NCBI GenBank assembly: GCA_947474225.1
Contig: CANJHS010000006.1
Coordinates: forward strand, 1 to 64,000
Direction of reading: 5' to 3'
Length of the DNA: 64,000 bases
DNA from: Roseiflexaceae bacterium
GTDB lineage: Bacteria > Chloroflexota > Chloroflexia > Chloroflexales > Roseiflexaceae
The translations under genes were made by a program, and so were the position numbers. The number at the start of each line of letters is the position of its first letter. Position 1 is the first letter of the stretch. Below, piece after piece: positions 25,916-34,176 of the stretch. Under the pieces are notes generated by a model. It saw nothing but the letters and a program-made list of their open reading frames with translations. It ran no database searches and was not told the origin of the DNA.

Positions 25916-26488
25916 ATGTACTTGTCACCACTGTTCGATACTGCGCTCACCTATGCGACCCACATCCATGCCCATCAACAGCGCAAATCGACCGAAATCC
26001 CGTACATCACACATTTGCTCGGGGTGCTGAGCATTGCGCTCGAGTACGGTGCGACCGAAGAGGAAGCCATCGGTGCGCTCCTCCATGACGCAGGCGAAGA
26101 CGCAGGTGGCGAAGGTCGCATCGCCGATATCCGTTTGCGCTTCGGTCCTGCGGTGGCAGACATCGTCGCTGGCTGTAGCGACACGCTCGCAGAACACAAA
26201 CCCGATTGGCGCACCCGCAAAGAAGCCTACATCGCACATCTGAGCCATACCACACCGTCGATTCGCTTCGTGTCGTCTGCAGACAAACTCCACAATGCAC
26301 GTGCAATTCTGCGTGATCACTACCGAATTGGCGATGCCGTTTTTCTGCGATTTTCTGCTCCAAAACACGACACCATGTGGTATTACCGGTCATTGACCAA
26401 TGCCTTCAAACAGGCACAACCCCAGGGTGGCGCAGCGGAGCTGGTCGAAGAACTCGAGCGTACCGTAACCCTTCTCGAACAACGATAA
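25916..26488 (+). CDS. HD-domain phosphohydrolase (RelA/SpoT- or MESH1-like)
   Basis: 190 residues. The HD-fold metal residues are visible: His in 'TEIPYITHLLGV', His-Asp in 'GALLHDAGEDAGG' and Asp in 'SSADKLHNARAI'. The 'HDAGEDAGG' and 'ADKLHNA' blocks match the hydrolase domain of RelA/SpoT proteins and small alarmone hydrolases such as MESH1, so (p)ppGpp or a related nucleotide is a likely substrate. No synthetase or regulatory domain is present. The ATG at 25916 has AAAGGAT upstream. A longer frame running in from the amine oxidase pseudogene is spurious. The C-terminal helix is polar. Confidence 0.85.
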   Translation: MYLSPLFDTALTYATHIHAHQQRKSTEIPYITHLLGVLSIALEYGATEEEAIGALLHDAGEDAGGEGRIADIRLRFGPAVADIVAGCSDTLAEHKPDWRTRKEAYIAHLSHTTPSIRFVSSADKLHNARAILRDHYRIGDAVFLRFSAPKHDTMWYYRSLTNAFKQAQPQGGAAELVEELERTVTLLEQR

Positions 26489-26612
26489 TGCCCATGGACG
26501 CAGGTCCATGGGCATTCCGGGTCGACTTTGCGCATGGTAAGATTCTGTATGGTCGATGCGTTCGACGCCCGGCGTCAGTGGTGACGCAGGATCCTCACAG
26601 TGGAGGTGACAC

Positions 26613-27653
26613 ATGAGTGTGAGTAAGATTCCCATGCGTGTCGTGCCCGGCTATTATTCGAGCACCTCGGGCATTCAAATTGCCATTCAGACCGGTGCAG
26701 ATGCGAGCGACGAAGATCTGCAGTTCTTCCAGCAGCTCGGTGTCGAATGGGCGATGGTGCAGATTAATCAGCCCGAGAAGCACACCCTCACCTTCTACAA
26801 AGAGCTCGTCGCCCGCTTTGCGACATTCGGGATGAAGATCTACCGCATCACCAACTTGGGTGTGCACAATTCGCCCGAAATGACGCTCAACCTCCCTGGC
26901 CGTGACGCCAAAATCGAAGAATTCAAGCGCTTCATCAGCAACCTCGGTGCCGCCGGCATCAAATACAACACCTACGCCCACATGGGCAATGGTATTTGGA
27001 CCACAGGCCATGTGCCCGGACGTGGCGGCATGAGCTCGCGTATGCTCGACATCACCAATGCCAAGGGCTATTGGGATGGCAAGGTATACGAAGGCGACCT
27101 CACCCATGGCCGGCTCTATAGCGAAGACGAATTGTGGGAAAACTACTCCTACATGATTCGCAAAATCTCTCCGGTGGCCGAGGACGCCGGCGTCTACATC
27201 GGTATTCATCCCGATGACCCACCAGTCTATGCACTCGGTGGCATCCCACGCTGTATGTTCGGCAACTTCGAAGGCTACAAAAAAGCCATGGAAATCGCCA
27301 ACAGCCCCAACATCGGCGTCTGTTTGTGTATCGGCTGTTGGTTGGAGGGCGGCGAAATCGGGATGGGGAATACCGTCACGGATGCGATTCGCCATTTTGC
27401 CGGCAAAAACCAACTCTTCAAAGTCCACTTCCGCAATGTCACCAATGCCATGCCTGAGCCATGGGTCGAGACCCTCATCGACAACGGCTACCAAAACATG
27501 TACGACGTGATGAAAACACTGCGTGACGTGAACTTCGACGGGTGTATCATCCCAGATCACATCCCTGCCTTCGTCGGTGGCCCCAAGGTCGGTACCGCCT
27601 ACTCAATCGCCTACATGCGCGCATTGATTCAAGCTGCCAACCAGGAACACTAA
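26613..27653 (+). CDS. Mannonate dehydratase-like TIM barrel (UxuA family)
   Basis: 346 residues. The UxuA signature blocks are present: 'GIHPDDPPVYALGGIPR', 'GVCLCIGCWLEGG', 'VHFRNVTNAMPE' and 'IIPDHIPAFVGG'. UxuA removes water from D-mannonate to give 2-keto-3-deoxygluconate in glucuronate breakdown, with a divalent metal bound by His, Cys and Asp. GGAGG lies before the ATG. A diverged paralogue is at 32217. The two face opposite strands of the same uronate locus, so they may act on different aldonates. A hairpin terminator follows after a 7-bp repeat array. Confidence 0.83.
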   Translation: MSVSKIPMRVVPGYYSSTSGIQIAIQTGADASDEDLQFFQQLGVEWAMVQINQPEKHTLTFYKELVARFATFGMKIYRITNLGVHNSPEMTLNLPGRDAKIEEFKRFISNLGAAGIKYNTYAHMGNGIWTTGHVPGRGGMSSRMLDITNAKGYWDGKVYEGDLTHGRLYSEDELWENYSYMIRKISPVAEDAGVYIGIHPDDPPVYALGGIPRCMFGNFEGYKKAMEIANSPNIGVCLCIGCWLEGGEIGMGNTVTDAIRHFAGKNQLFKVHFRNVTNAMPEPWVETLIDNGYQNMYDVMKTLRDVNFDGCIIPDHIPAFVGGPKVGTAYSIAYMRALIQAANQEH

Positions 27654-27660
27654 GGAAGAA

Positions 27661-27695
27661 ATCAGAAGTCAGAAATCAGAAGTCAGAAGTCAGAA
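27661..27695. repeat. 7-bp tandem repeat (RTCAGAA) array
   Basis: Five units alternate ATCAGAA and GTCAGAA. The array begins eight bases after the uxuA-like stop. Confidence 0.85.
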
Positions 27696-27715
27696 AACTG
27701 ATATCACAACGATAC

Positions 27716-27753
27716 ATCCCTGCAGAAGCGTTGCTTCTGCAGGGATTCTTTTC
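27716..27753 (+). terminator. Intrinsic terminator of the plus-strand uxuA-like gene
   Basis: A 14-bp perfect stem (ATCCCTGCAGAAGC) with loop GTT is followed by TCTTTTC. Confidence 0.88.
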
Positions 27754-27770
27754 GAGTGACTTGCTCATGT

Positions 27771-27806
27771 ATCGAGTGGGGCTTTTTGCAAAAAGCCCCA
27801 CTCGAT
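27771..27806. terminator. 36-bp perfect palindrome centred on TTGCAA
   Basis: The arms are ATCGAGTGGGGCTTTTTG and its complement. It lies between convergent genes and has the same length and layout as 1644-1679. Confidence 0.75.
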
Positions 27807-27823
27807 CTTGACACCGAAACCTA

Positions 27824-27865
27824 CCTGTAACCTGTAACCTGTAACCTGTAACCTGTAACCTCTTA
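27824..27865. repeat. 7-bp tandem repeat (CCTGTAA) array over a stop codon
   Basis: Five exact CCTGTAA units are followed by a variant CCTCTTA. The minus-strand stop (27865-27863) is in that last unit. Confidence 0.9.
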
Positions 27866-29119
27866 CGGGGTCCAGATGGTGCCGTCTGGCCAGCGTGACT
27901 GGGTCCATTCGACGACTTTGTTTTCGGCGGGGTACTTGGCTGCTTTGACTTCGTCAAAGTCGACACCCCAACCTGGCTTGTCGTTGACATACACATAGCC
28001 GCCATGGACTTCTGGGCAGCCAGGGAAGACTTCGTACAAGTTCGGTCCGAAGTGGATGACTTCTTGGATACCGAAGTTGCGGCTCGACAAATCGAGATGC
28101 ACATTGGCTGCATGGCCGATTGGCGAGACGTCGCCAGGACCATGCCACGCAGTACGCACGCCGAAGGCCTCGGCGAAGGCAGCCAGCTTGCGGGCTGGGG
28201 TCACGCCACCGATGGCCGATACATGCGAGCGGATGTAGTCGATGAGCTGTTCGCTAATCAACGTCTTCCACTCGGCCGCGTTCACGTGCAATTCGCCCAT
28301 GGCGATGGGGGTTGCACACTGCTCACGGATGCGACGGAACCACTCGAGTTGGTCCGGTGCCAGTGGGTCTTCCAAGAAGAACAAGCGATACGGCTCGACG
28401 GCTTTGGCCATACGCACAGCATCAATTGGTGCAATACGCTCGTGGATGTCATGGAGCAGGAACAAATCAAAGCCAATTTTTGAGCGGATATAGTCGAACA
28501 TGCCCGGAATCGAACGGGCATAGACATCGGGCTGGTAATACGCGCCTGGGAAGGTTTTGTCCAGGTTGTCCATGCTGCGCATCCGATGGGTTGCTTGTGG
28601 TGCATCCTTGGATGGGACCGCGTTGCCGTTGTTGATATCTTGGACGCGGCCGCCGTAGCCGCCCATCTGACAGCGCACTGCCAACGCGCCGCCTTCTTTG
28701 TACTTGAGGACGTTGTCGAGCACTTCTTGGGGGTCACGGCCGTCGGCATGCCGATAGACCATTGCGCCTTCGCGGCACTTACCACCCCAGAGTTGATAGA
28801 CTGGCATGTTGGCGATTTTGCCCTTGATGTCCCACAATGCCATATCGACGCCGCTGACGGCGTTGTTCAGCACGGGGCCGTTGCGCCAGTAGGAATTGAC
28901 CATCATCATCTGCCACATGTCTTCGCTGTTGCGGGGATCACGGCCGATGAGTAATGGCTCGAGGTAATCCTCGACTGCCTTGACCACCAAGGTGGCCCGT
29001 TGGGTGAAGGTGGCACAGCCGTAGCCGACCAATCCATCCTGGTCTGTTTCGACCTTGACGACGACGATTCCGATGCCATCGGGTGCCGTCAAAAATGCTT
29101 TCACGCGTGTGATTTTCAT
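27863..29119 (-). CDS. Enolase-superfamily sugar acid dehydratase (ManD/RspA type)
   Basis: 418 residues. The N-terminal capping domain has 'WRNGPVLNNAVSGVDMALWDIKGK', followed by a barrel. Metal ligands are Asp and His in 'LLHDIHERIAP', Glu in 'FFLEDPLAP' and Glu in 'IAMGELHVN'. 'AWHGPGDVSPIGHAANVHLD' is diagnostic of the D-mannonate dehydratase/RspA subgroup. Known members dehydrate D-mannonate or D-gluconate, some very slowly. It is the last gene of the long minus-strand uronate operon. Activity level cannot be judged from sequence. Confidence 0.9.
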   Translation of the reverse strand: MKITRVKAFLTAPDGIGIVVVKVETDQDGLVGYGCATFTQRATLVVKAVEDYLEPLLIGRDPRNSEDMWQMMMVNSYWRNGPVLNNAVSGVDMALWDIKGKIANMPVYQLWGGKCREGAMVYRHADGRDPQEVLDNVLKYKEGGALAVRCQMGGYGGRVQDINNGNAVPSKDAPQATHRMRSMDNLDKTFPGAYYQPDVYARSIPGMFDYIRSKIGFDLFLLHDIHERIAPIDAVRMAKAVEPYRLFFLEDPLAPDQLEWFRRIREQCATPIAMGELHVNAAEWKTLISEQLIDYIRSHVSAIGGVTPARKLAAFAEAFGVRTAWHGPGDVSPIGHAANVHLDLSSRNFGIQEVIHFGPNLYEVFPGCPEVHGGYVYVNDKPGWGVDFDEVKAAKYPAENKVVEWTQSRWPDGTIWTP

Positions 29120-29159
29120 CTGTACATGTTCCTGTTGTGTGAGGAATCCTCCTCACAAA

Positions 29160-30464
29160 TTAACTCCAGAGTCGATCCCAGCTGCCTGCACTGTCCCATT
29201 CGGGGGTTGGATCAAAGAAGCCGCTGCCCTTGACCATGTGCTCTTTGACGACATCGAGGTTGACCTCAAAGCCCAACCCCGGGGTCTTGGGGACATCGAT
29301 GTAGCCGTTTTGGATGACCGGCCCGGGTCGCCCGGGGATGGTAATGAAGTCGCTCCAGAATGGCTCTTCGGAGAAGTGATGCTCGAGGGCGATGAAGTTT
29401 TCGGTGGCTGCTGCGCAATGCACACTGGCCATCGTGCTGATGGGGGTGCCTGCCATGTGCATTGCCATCGAGATGCCACGTTCGGCCGCATAATCGCCGA
29501 TGCGCTTGGTCTCCATGATGCCGCCGCTGGTAGCCATGTCAGGGTGGATGATGTTGACACCACGGGCATCGATGAGCGGTTTGAATCCATCCAATGCGTA
29601 GATGTCTTCGCCGGTGCAGACGGGAGTGTGTAATTCGCGTTCGAGTTGGACCCACTGGTCGGTGAACTGCCAGGGCACCAAATCCTCCAGCCATGCCAAA
29701 TTGTATGGCTCGAGGGCTTTGCCGAGGCGAATGCAGTCATCCACGCCGATGTGTCCGAAGTGGTCAGCGGCGATGGGGACTTCGTAGCCGACCGTGGCGC
29801 GCACCTGGGCAACGTATTCGACAATCATGTCGAGGCCCTTGGGCGTGATGCGCACATGCGTGAACGGATGCTGCAACGTATGCAGATTGAGCATTTTGTC
29901 GAAGTGGGTCTGATCACCAGTTGGCAACATCCCAGCCGGGTAGGTCAGTGCACCGGGGACGCCGATCAACGGTTGGATGCCGACGTCCATTTTGAGCATC
30001 GTGTAGCCCCACGAGATGCGTTCCTGGAGCTGCTTGCCCATCGATACACCATCGGGTTCGTTGGGGGTGTCGCAGTACATCCGCACGCGATCGCGGTACT
30101 GGCCACCGGCCAAGGCGTACGCAGGTACGCCATAGGCTTTGCCAGCGAGGTCCATCAAGGCCATTTCGACGCCTGATACTCCGCCGCCTTGGCGACCGTG
30201 ATGCCCGAATTGCTTGATTTTGCGGAACAAGCGGTCGACATTGCAGGGATTTTCACCCAATAAGCGACTCTTGAGCATCAGCGCATATTTGGCAGAAGCC
30301 AAGTCACGGACTTCGCCCCAGCCACTGATACCCTGATTGGTATCGATGCGGATGATGCTGAATGTCCAGTGGTCCCAGCCGACGGTGGCAATGCGCATGT
30401 CGGTGATTTTGAGGTCGCTCGGGTTCGATGAGCGCCGGATGTTATCTTCGGGACGATTGCTCAT
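29160..30464 (-). CDS. Enolase-superfamily (mandelate racemase-like) sugar acid dehydratase
   Basis: 434 residues. Acid/base Lys in 'YTMLKMDVGI', metal ligands in 'PIAADHFGH', 'LAWLEDLVPW' and 'VCTGEDIYAL', and a catalytic His in 'MAMHMAGTPIS'. The early 'GVSGVEMALMDLAGKAYGVP' is the usual barrel entry. This is a mandelate racemase/muconate lactonizing-type protein, likely a second sugar acid dehydratase. Its start ATG at 30464 overlaps the RraA-like stop by four bases, showing translational coupling; an earlier in-frame ATG at 30485 lies inside that gene. Substrate unknown. Confidence 0.85.
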   Translation of the reverse strand: MSNRPEDNIRRSSNPSDLKITDMRIATVGWDHWTFSIIRIDTNQGISGWGEVRDLASAKYALMLKSRLLGENPCNVDRLFRKIKQFGHHGRQGGGVSGVEMALMDLAGKAYGVPAYALAGGQYRDRVRMYCDTPNEPDGVSMGKQLQERISWGYTMLKMDVGIQPLIGVPGALTYPAGMLPTGDQTHFDKMLNLHTLQHPFTHVRITPKGLDMIVEYVAQVRATVGYEVPIAADHFGHIGVDDCIRLGKALEPYNLAWLEDLVPWQFTDQWVQLERELHTPVCTGEDIYALDGFKPLIDARGVNIIHPDMATSGGIMETKRIGDYAAERGISMAMHMAGTPISTMASVHCAAATENFIALEHHFSEEPFWSDFITIPGRPGPVIQNGYIDVPKTPGLGFEVNLDVVKEHMVKGSGFFDPTPEWDSAGSWDRLWS

Positions 30465-31288
30465 TTTTTGTTGGCTTTCTTCCATGCAGTGTAGTCAGCT
30501 TCGATGTCTTCGCGCCAGGTTTGCACGTCGATTTCACCGCTGGTGTATTTGCCTTCGCCGATGCGCATTTTGCCGAATTCGTCACGCACGCGGGTATTTT
30601 CGGACTCTTCGACCACTTCTTTGACCAGGTGTGGTGGGATGACGATGATACCGGTTGCGGTGCCCAAAATGACATCGCCTGGCAACACGGTCATGCCGTC
30701 GATACGGACCGGGATGTTGATGCCCGAGAGGGTCACATCGGCGATGGCCGTCGGATCAAAACCACGCACATAGAAGTTGACATCGTTCAACTCGACCAAA
30801 CCTGCCAGGTCACGGACGCCACCGTCGATGACGGCGCCGGCATGGGTACGCTTGGCTACGGCGGTGCCCAGATTGTCGCCGACCAGAGTGCCGTCTTTGA
30901 CTTTACCAAAGAGGTCACAGACCATCACGTCGTTGCGCTCGAGTTGTTCGATAATCCACGAGTTCTGGCCACCGATTTTGCCACGGCCTGCGGCGATACC
31001 GGAGTCCTGGATGGCTTTGTGGAAGTCTGGGCGGTGTGGCACAAAGGCTGCAGTGACGGCGCGACCGACGGTCACTTTGCCGGGGTGCGTCTCTTTCCAA
31101 TTGCCAGCAAACTGCAAGTTGAAGCCATGGCGGCGCAGGGTGCCCCAGGCTTCTTCGGTGGTGACCAGCTTCATGCGCTCGATCAAATCGTCCGGCACTT
31201 TGGGACGGCCATCGGCAAAACGCTCGAATGGGTTGTCTGCGGTCAGGGCGATCATCGCTTCGCGGGTCGGTTGTACATGCCACGTCAT
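30461..31288 (-). CDS. RraA-like family protein, likely HMG/keto-acid aldolase
   Basis: 275 residues. The core 'LVGDNLGTAVAKRTHAGAVIDGGVRDLAGL' is the active-site loop of the RraA/HMG aldolase fold (GDN...A..G..IDG..RD), with Arg and Asp for substrate and metal. 'VLPGDVILGTATGIIVIPP' is also typical. In sugar acid operons such proteins are thought to cleave 4-hydroxy-2-keto acids to pyruvate plus a second product. That role here is inferred from the neighbours. AAAGGG precedes the ATG at 31288; the longer frame from 31327 overlaps the previous gene. Confidence 0.85.
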   Translation of the reverse strand: MTWHVQPTREAMIALTADNPFERFADGRPKVPDDLIERMKLVTTEEAWGTLRRHGFNLQFAGNWKETHPGKVTVGRAVTAAFVPHRPDFHKAIQDSGIAAGRGKIGGQNSWIIEQLERNDVMVCDLFGKVKDGTLVGDNLGTAVAKRTHAGAVIDGGVRDLAGLVELNDVNFYVRGFDPTAIADVTLSGINIPVRIDGMTVLPGDVILGTATGIIVIPPHLVKEVVEESENTRVRDEFGKMRIGEGKYTSGEIDVQTWREDIEADYTAWKKANKK

Positions 31289-31323
31289 TGGGGGTACCCT
31301 TTCAATAAAAAAACACGCAGAAA

Positions 31324-32145
31324 TCAATGCGTCCAGCCCAAAAGCCGAAACGCCTTGCTGCAGTCATACACACCTTGCTGCCCGCTGATTGGTTGCGTCA
31401 CGGGGACCTTGGGCCACCATTGCGCTATCAAATCGGGCGTGGATTCGGCCATCACCGTCGTCGGCGACACGATATAAAACGCTTCGTGACCGACATATGG
31501 TGCATCCAAAATCGCCAAGCACGCGCGGGCAGCAGATTCTGCCAGCGTATATGCCCAGAGCTGTTTGGCATTTGAATCAGAATTTTTGTTGGCATGGGTC
31601 TGCGCCATTTCGAGATTGGCAACGACCCAGTGGAATCGCAAAGAAGCTATCGTCATGTCTTCATAACGACGCGCCAGCGCATCCCCTTGGATTTCGCAGA
31701 TCCACTTCGACAAGCTATATGGGTCTTCGCTGTATGTCGGATGTAATTCCGTCAACGGCAAAAACTCATACGTCGGCCAACGACTATATACCGCGCCGAT
31801 TGCATTGATACTCGAGGCTTGCACAACCCGCTTGATGCCCACTTTGGCAGCAGCCAACAATGCGTTGTAACTGCTGGTGACATTGTTGTTGTGCACCACA
31901 TGCTCGGGGTACCCACCGGGGGCTGGGATAGCCGCCAAGTGAATCAAGACATCGAAACCGTCGATTGCATCGTGGAAGGACTGATAGTCCGACAACTCTG
32001 CGTTGACATACTCTACCCCTGCCGGGATTGACCCTTCTGGAGCTTGTACACGGTCGATATTGCGTACGCTGTGCCCCATGGCGATAGCCTTTGCAATCAC
32101 GTGCTTCCCTACACTCCCACTCCCACCAGTGACTGCGATACGCAT
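31324..32145 (-). CDS. NAD-dependent epimerase/dehydratase-type SDR (uronate dehydrogenase-like)
   Basis: 273 residues. The extended SDR fold shows 'MRIAVTGGSGSVGKHV' (NAD site), 'VLIHLAAIPAPGG' and the catalytic pair in 'YSLSKWICE'. The short length and the sequence between these motifs resemble uronate dehydrogenases and small epimerases. Given its neighbours, oxidation of a uronic acid to its lactone is a reasonable guess. GGAGC lies six bases before the ATG. It is in the middle of the uronate operon. Confidence 0.83.
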   Translation of the reverse strand: MRIAVTGGSGSVGKHVIAKAIAMGHSVRNIDRVQAPEGSIPAGVEYVNAELSDYQSFHDAIDGFDVLIHLAAIPAPGGYPEHVVHNNNVTSSYNALLAAAKVGIKRVVQASSINAIGAVYSRWPTYEFLPLTELHPTYSEDPYSLSKWICEIQGDALARRYEDMTIASLRFHWVVANLEMAQTHANKNSDSNAKQLWAYTLAESAARACLAILDAPYVGHEAFYIVSPTTVMAESTPDLIAQWWPKVPVTQPISGQQGVYDCSKAFRLLGWTH

Positions 32146-32216
32146 GTCTGCTCCGTCTGTGCTCCAGCGATGAGCCTACATTCTACCGAGATGCATGCGC
32201 GTACCGAAGCGATTGG

Positions 32217-33200
32217 TTAGTTGCCTTTTTGACCCCAGACGACTTCACGCAGACCACGAATGTAGCCGATGGCGTACAAACGGCCGAATGCGGAATAGCC
32301 GGCGTTTTCGTTGCTGTCACCTGCAACCGTTGGTACGTGGTCCGGCCGCAAAACTCCATTGAAATTGATTTCTTTGTATGCCTGCATGCATGCAGCCATG
32401 TCTGTTTTGCCGGCGTCGTGCCACGATTCTTCGAACTTGTCTTTGTTGCCGATGACATCACGGAAGTGGACAAAGAAAATCTTGTTCTGCTTGCCGAACT
32501 TCCGAATCGCCGCAGGCAAATCGTCCGTCATCAACGTGAAGTTGCCTTGGCACATGGTGATGCCGTTGACGGGGCTCGGAATCATGTCGATGAGGCGCTG
32601 GTAGTTATCGACGGTGCGCATGATACGTCCCACGCCGCGGATGGGTGAACGGGGTGGATCATCGGGATGCATGGCCAATTTGACACCGGCTTTTTCGGCG
32701 ACAGGGACAATCCGCTTCATGAAGTACTCAAGGTTTGTCCAGAGCTCTTCTTCGCTGATTGGTCCCAATTCGGTGTTGGGGGCATCGGCCATCAGGCTAT
32801 GATCGTAGCTGGTCACCACGCTGCCACCGCGTGAAGGCGTGGTGGTAGCGGTACGCATCCAGTTAAAGTCGGTCATCCATTCGTAGCACCAGACGGGAAT
32901 CTTAAGACGGCCCATGTTTTCGATGAGCGCACAGGCAACGTCAATTTCGGCATCACGACCGGGCAAGCCACGCTTCGCGAGGTTGAGCGGTGGGCGTGCT
33001 TCGATGACTTCGAGCTTGAATCCGCCGTCTTCGTATTTCTGCTTCATGCGGAGCAATGGCAGATAGTCACATGCGTTGTCGGTACCATTCATCGGATCGC
33101 CATACGGCAACCCACCTACTGCAAAATCGACACCACACTGCTTCGAGAGAGTCCACAACATCGACGGTGTGGGCGGCAAAAACTCCGCAATCTTGATCAC
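32217..33200 (-). CDS. Second mannonate dehydratase-like protein (UxuA family)
   Basis: 327 residues from a GTG at 33200 with AAAGGAG upstream; the longer frame to 33317 overlaps the mutarotase gene. UxuA blocks: 'LAMHPDDPPRSPIRGVGRI', 'GITMCQGNFTLM', 'FFVHFRDVIGNKDKFEESWHDAGKTD' and 'LRPDHVPTVAGD'. These are closer to classical UxuA than the paralogue at 26613, which lacks the 'W.DAG.TD' segment. Expected reaction: D-mannonate to 2-keto-3-deoxygluconate. The stop of the upstream gene and this GTG are one base apart, so the two are translationally coupled. Confidence 0.87.
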   Translation of the reverse strand: MIKIAEFLPPTPSMLWTLSKQCGVDFAVGGLPYGDPMNGTDNACDYLPLLRMKQKYEDGGFKLEVIEARPPLNLAKRGLPGRDAEIDVACALIENMGRLKIPVWCYEWMTDFNWMRTATTTPSRGGSVVTSYDHSLMADAPNTELGPISEEELWTNLEYFMKRIVPVAEKAGVKLAMHPDDPPRSPIRGVGRIMRTVDNYQRLIDMIPSPVNGITMCQGNFTLMTDDLPAAIRKFGKQNKIFFVHFRDVIGNKDKFEESWHDAGKTDMAACMQAYKEINFNGVLRPDHVPTVAGDSNENAGYSAFGRLYAIGYIRGLREVVWGQKGN

Positions 33201-33201
33201 G

Positions 33202-34176
33202 TTAGGCTCCTTTTGTCTGTGCATCGATACGCACCCGAACCTGCCAGCGCCGTTGCTGACCCGGGGCAAGTGTGGCATATGTGTCTGTTTTTGTATATGC
33301 ATCCGACAACGGGTCATAGACCCCTATTGCCGGCTCGATCCCCATGTTGTAATACGGCGTCCCGCCGTCTGCCGACCAGGCCCCCGCGTTGAACCAGATG
33401 GCCAACTGCGGGATCTCGCGGACATTCCATTCCATTGCCATGGCGCCATCATGTGCACGCAATTCAACCCATCCACGCGGCAGTACGTCGCTATACAGTT
33501 TTACACCGTAACCGCTTGTGCGTTCTGGCAAAACCCGTAAATCGAGTGTTATATCGCTGGTAGGGTGAATCGCGTCTGCAGGTTCACTCATGAGGGTACC
33601 GCTCGCATCCTGACGAAAGAACACCGTTCCTTCTGGCGTATTGACCGCCATACCAGGTTCAATTGCCATCAACGGATGCGCACACCAAATCCAATGCAAC
33701 GGGGCATTCCCGCGGTTGGTGACACAGTAATCGAGCGTCAGCTGTGCGCTATCGTCGATCCGTAATCGACGTTCAAAGGTGTATGGCAGGTTGATACCTT
33801 GCCAGGACGTCGCAATGACAATCGCCGTACCTTCTTGTATGAGTTGGGTCTGCGGTGTCTGGCACCACAGCTCACCATGGTCTGCCAAAAATGCGCCCAG
33901 CCAAGGGTCTGCGGGATATTGACATGCGCCCACCGTGGGGAAGCATTCGTCCCAGCCACCGGTATCTGCGGTCGAAACATAGTTGGCGGTCGAAGGCACA
34001 ACGGCATACGCCATGCGCGGGTGTCGCCACAGCCATTCTCGCTTGGTACGGACATCAGAAATACTCGATATTTTGCCGCCCAAACCAGGCATGTATTCAC
34101 AGCGCAGAAAACTATTTTGGATGCTGATTCGTTCAAAGCCATCTGTGCCGACTGTTTTCAGAGCGGTAGGGTTCAT
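33202..34176 (-). CDS. Galactose mutarotase-like (aldose 1-epimerase fold) protein
   Basis: 324 residues. The opening 'FLRCEYMPGLGGKISSISDVRTKREWLWRHP' and 'WDECFPTVGACQYPAD' match the beta-sandwich fold of aldose 1-epimerases and related proteins. 'HGELWCQTPQ' and 'WCAHPLMAIEPG' supply the conserved His residues. It may equilibrate anomers of an imported sugar or only bind it. Its ATG overlaps the stop of the CBM9-like gene by four bases. Confidence 0.78.
   Translation of the reverse strand: MNPTALKTVGTDGFERISIQNSFLRCEYMPGLGGKISSISDVRTKREWLWRHPRMAYAVVPSTANYVSTADTGGWDECFPTVGACQYPADPWLGAFLADHGELWCQTPQTQLIQEGTAIVIATSWQGINLPYTFERRLRIDDSAQLTLDYCVTNRGNAPLHWIWCAHPLMAIEPGMAVNTPEGTVFFRQDASGTLMSEPADAIHPTSDITLDLRVLPERTSGYGVKLYSDVLPRGWVELRAHDGAMAMEWNVREIPQLAIWFNAGAWSADGGTPYYNMGIEPAIGVYDPLSDAYTKTDTYATLAPGQQRRWQVRVRIDAQTKGA

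Noticed and set aside
25025-26488. Single 487-residue fusion of amine oxidase and HD domain
   Set aside because: A one-base deletion near 25575 moves amine oxidase reading into another frame. The apparent fusion reads noise between 25580 and 25915, and the HD gene has its own start and ribosome site.
27661-27865. Possible CRISPR-like array
   Set aside because: The repeats are 7 bp and directly tandem, with no spacers and no cas genes nearby.
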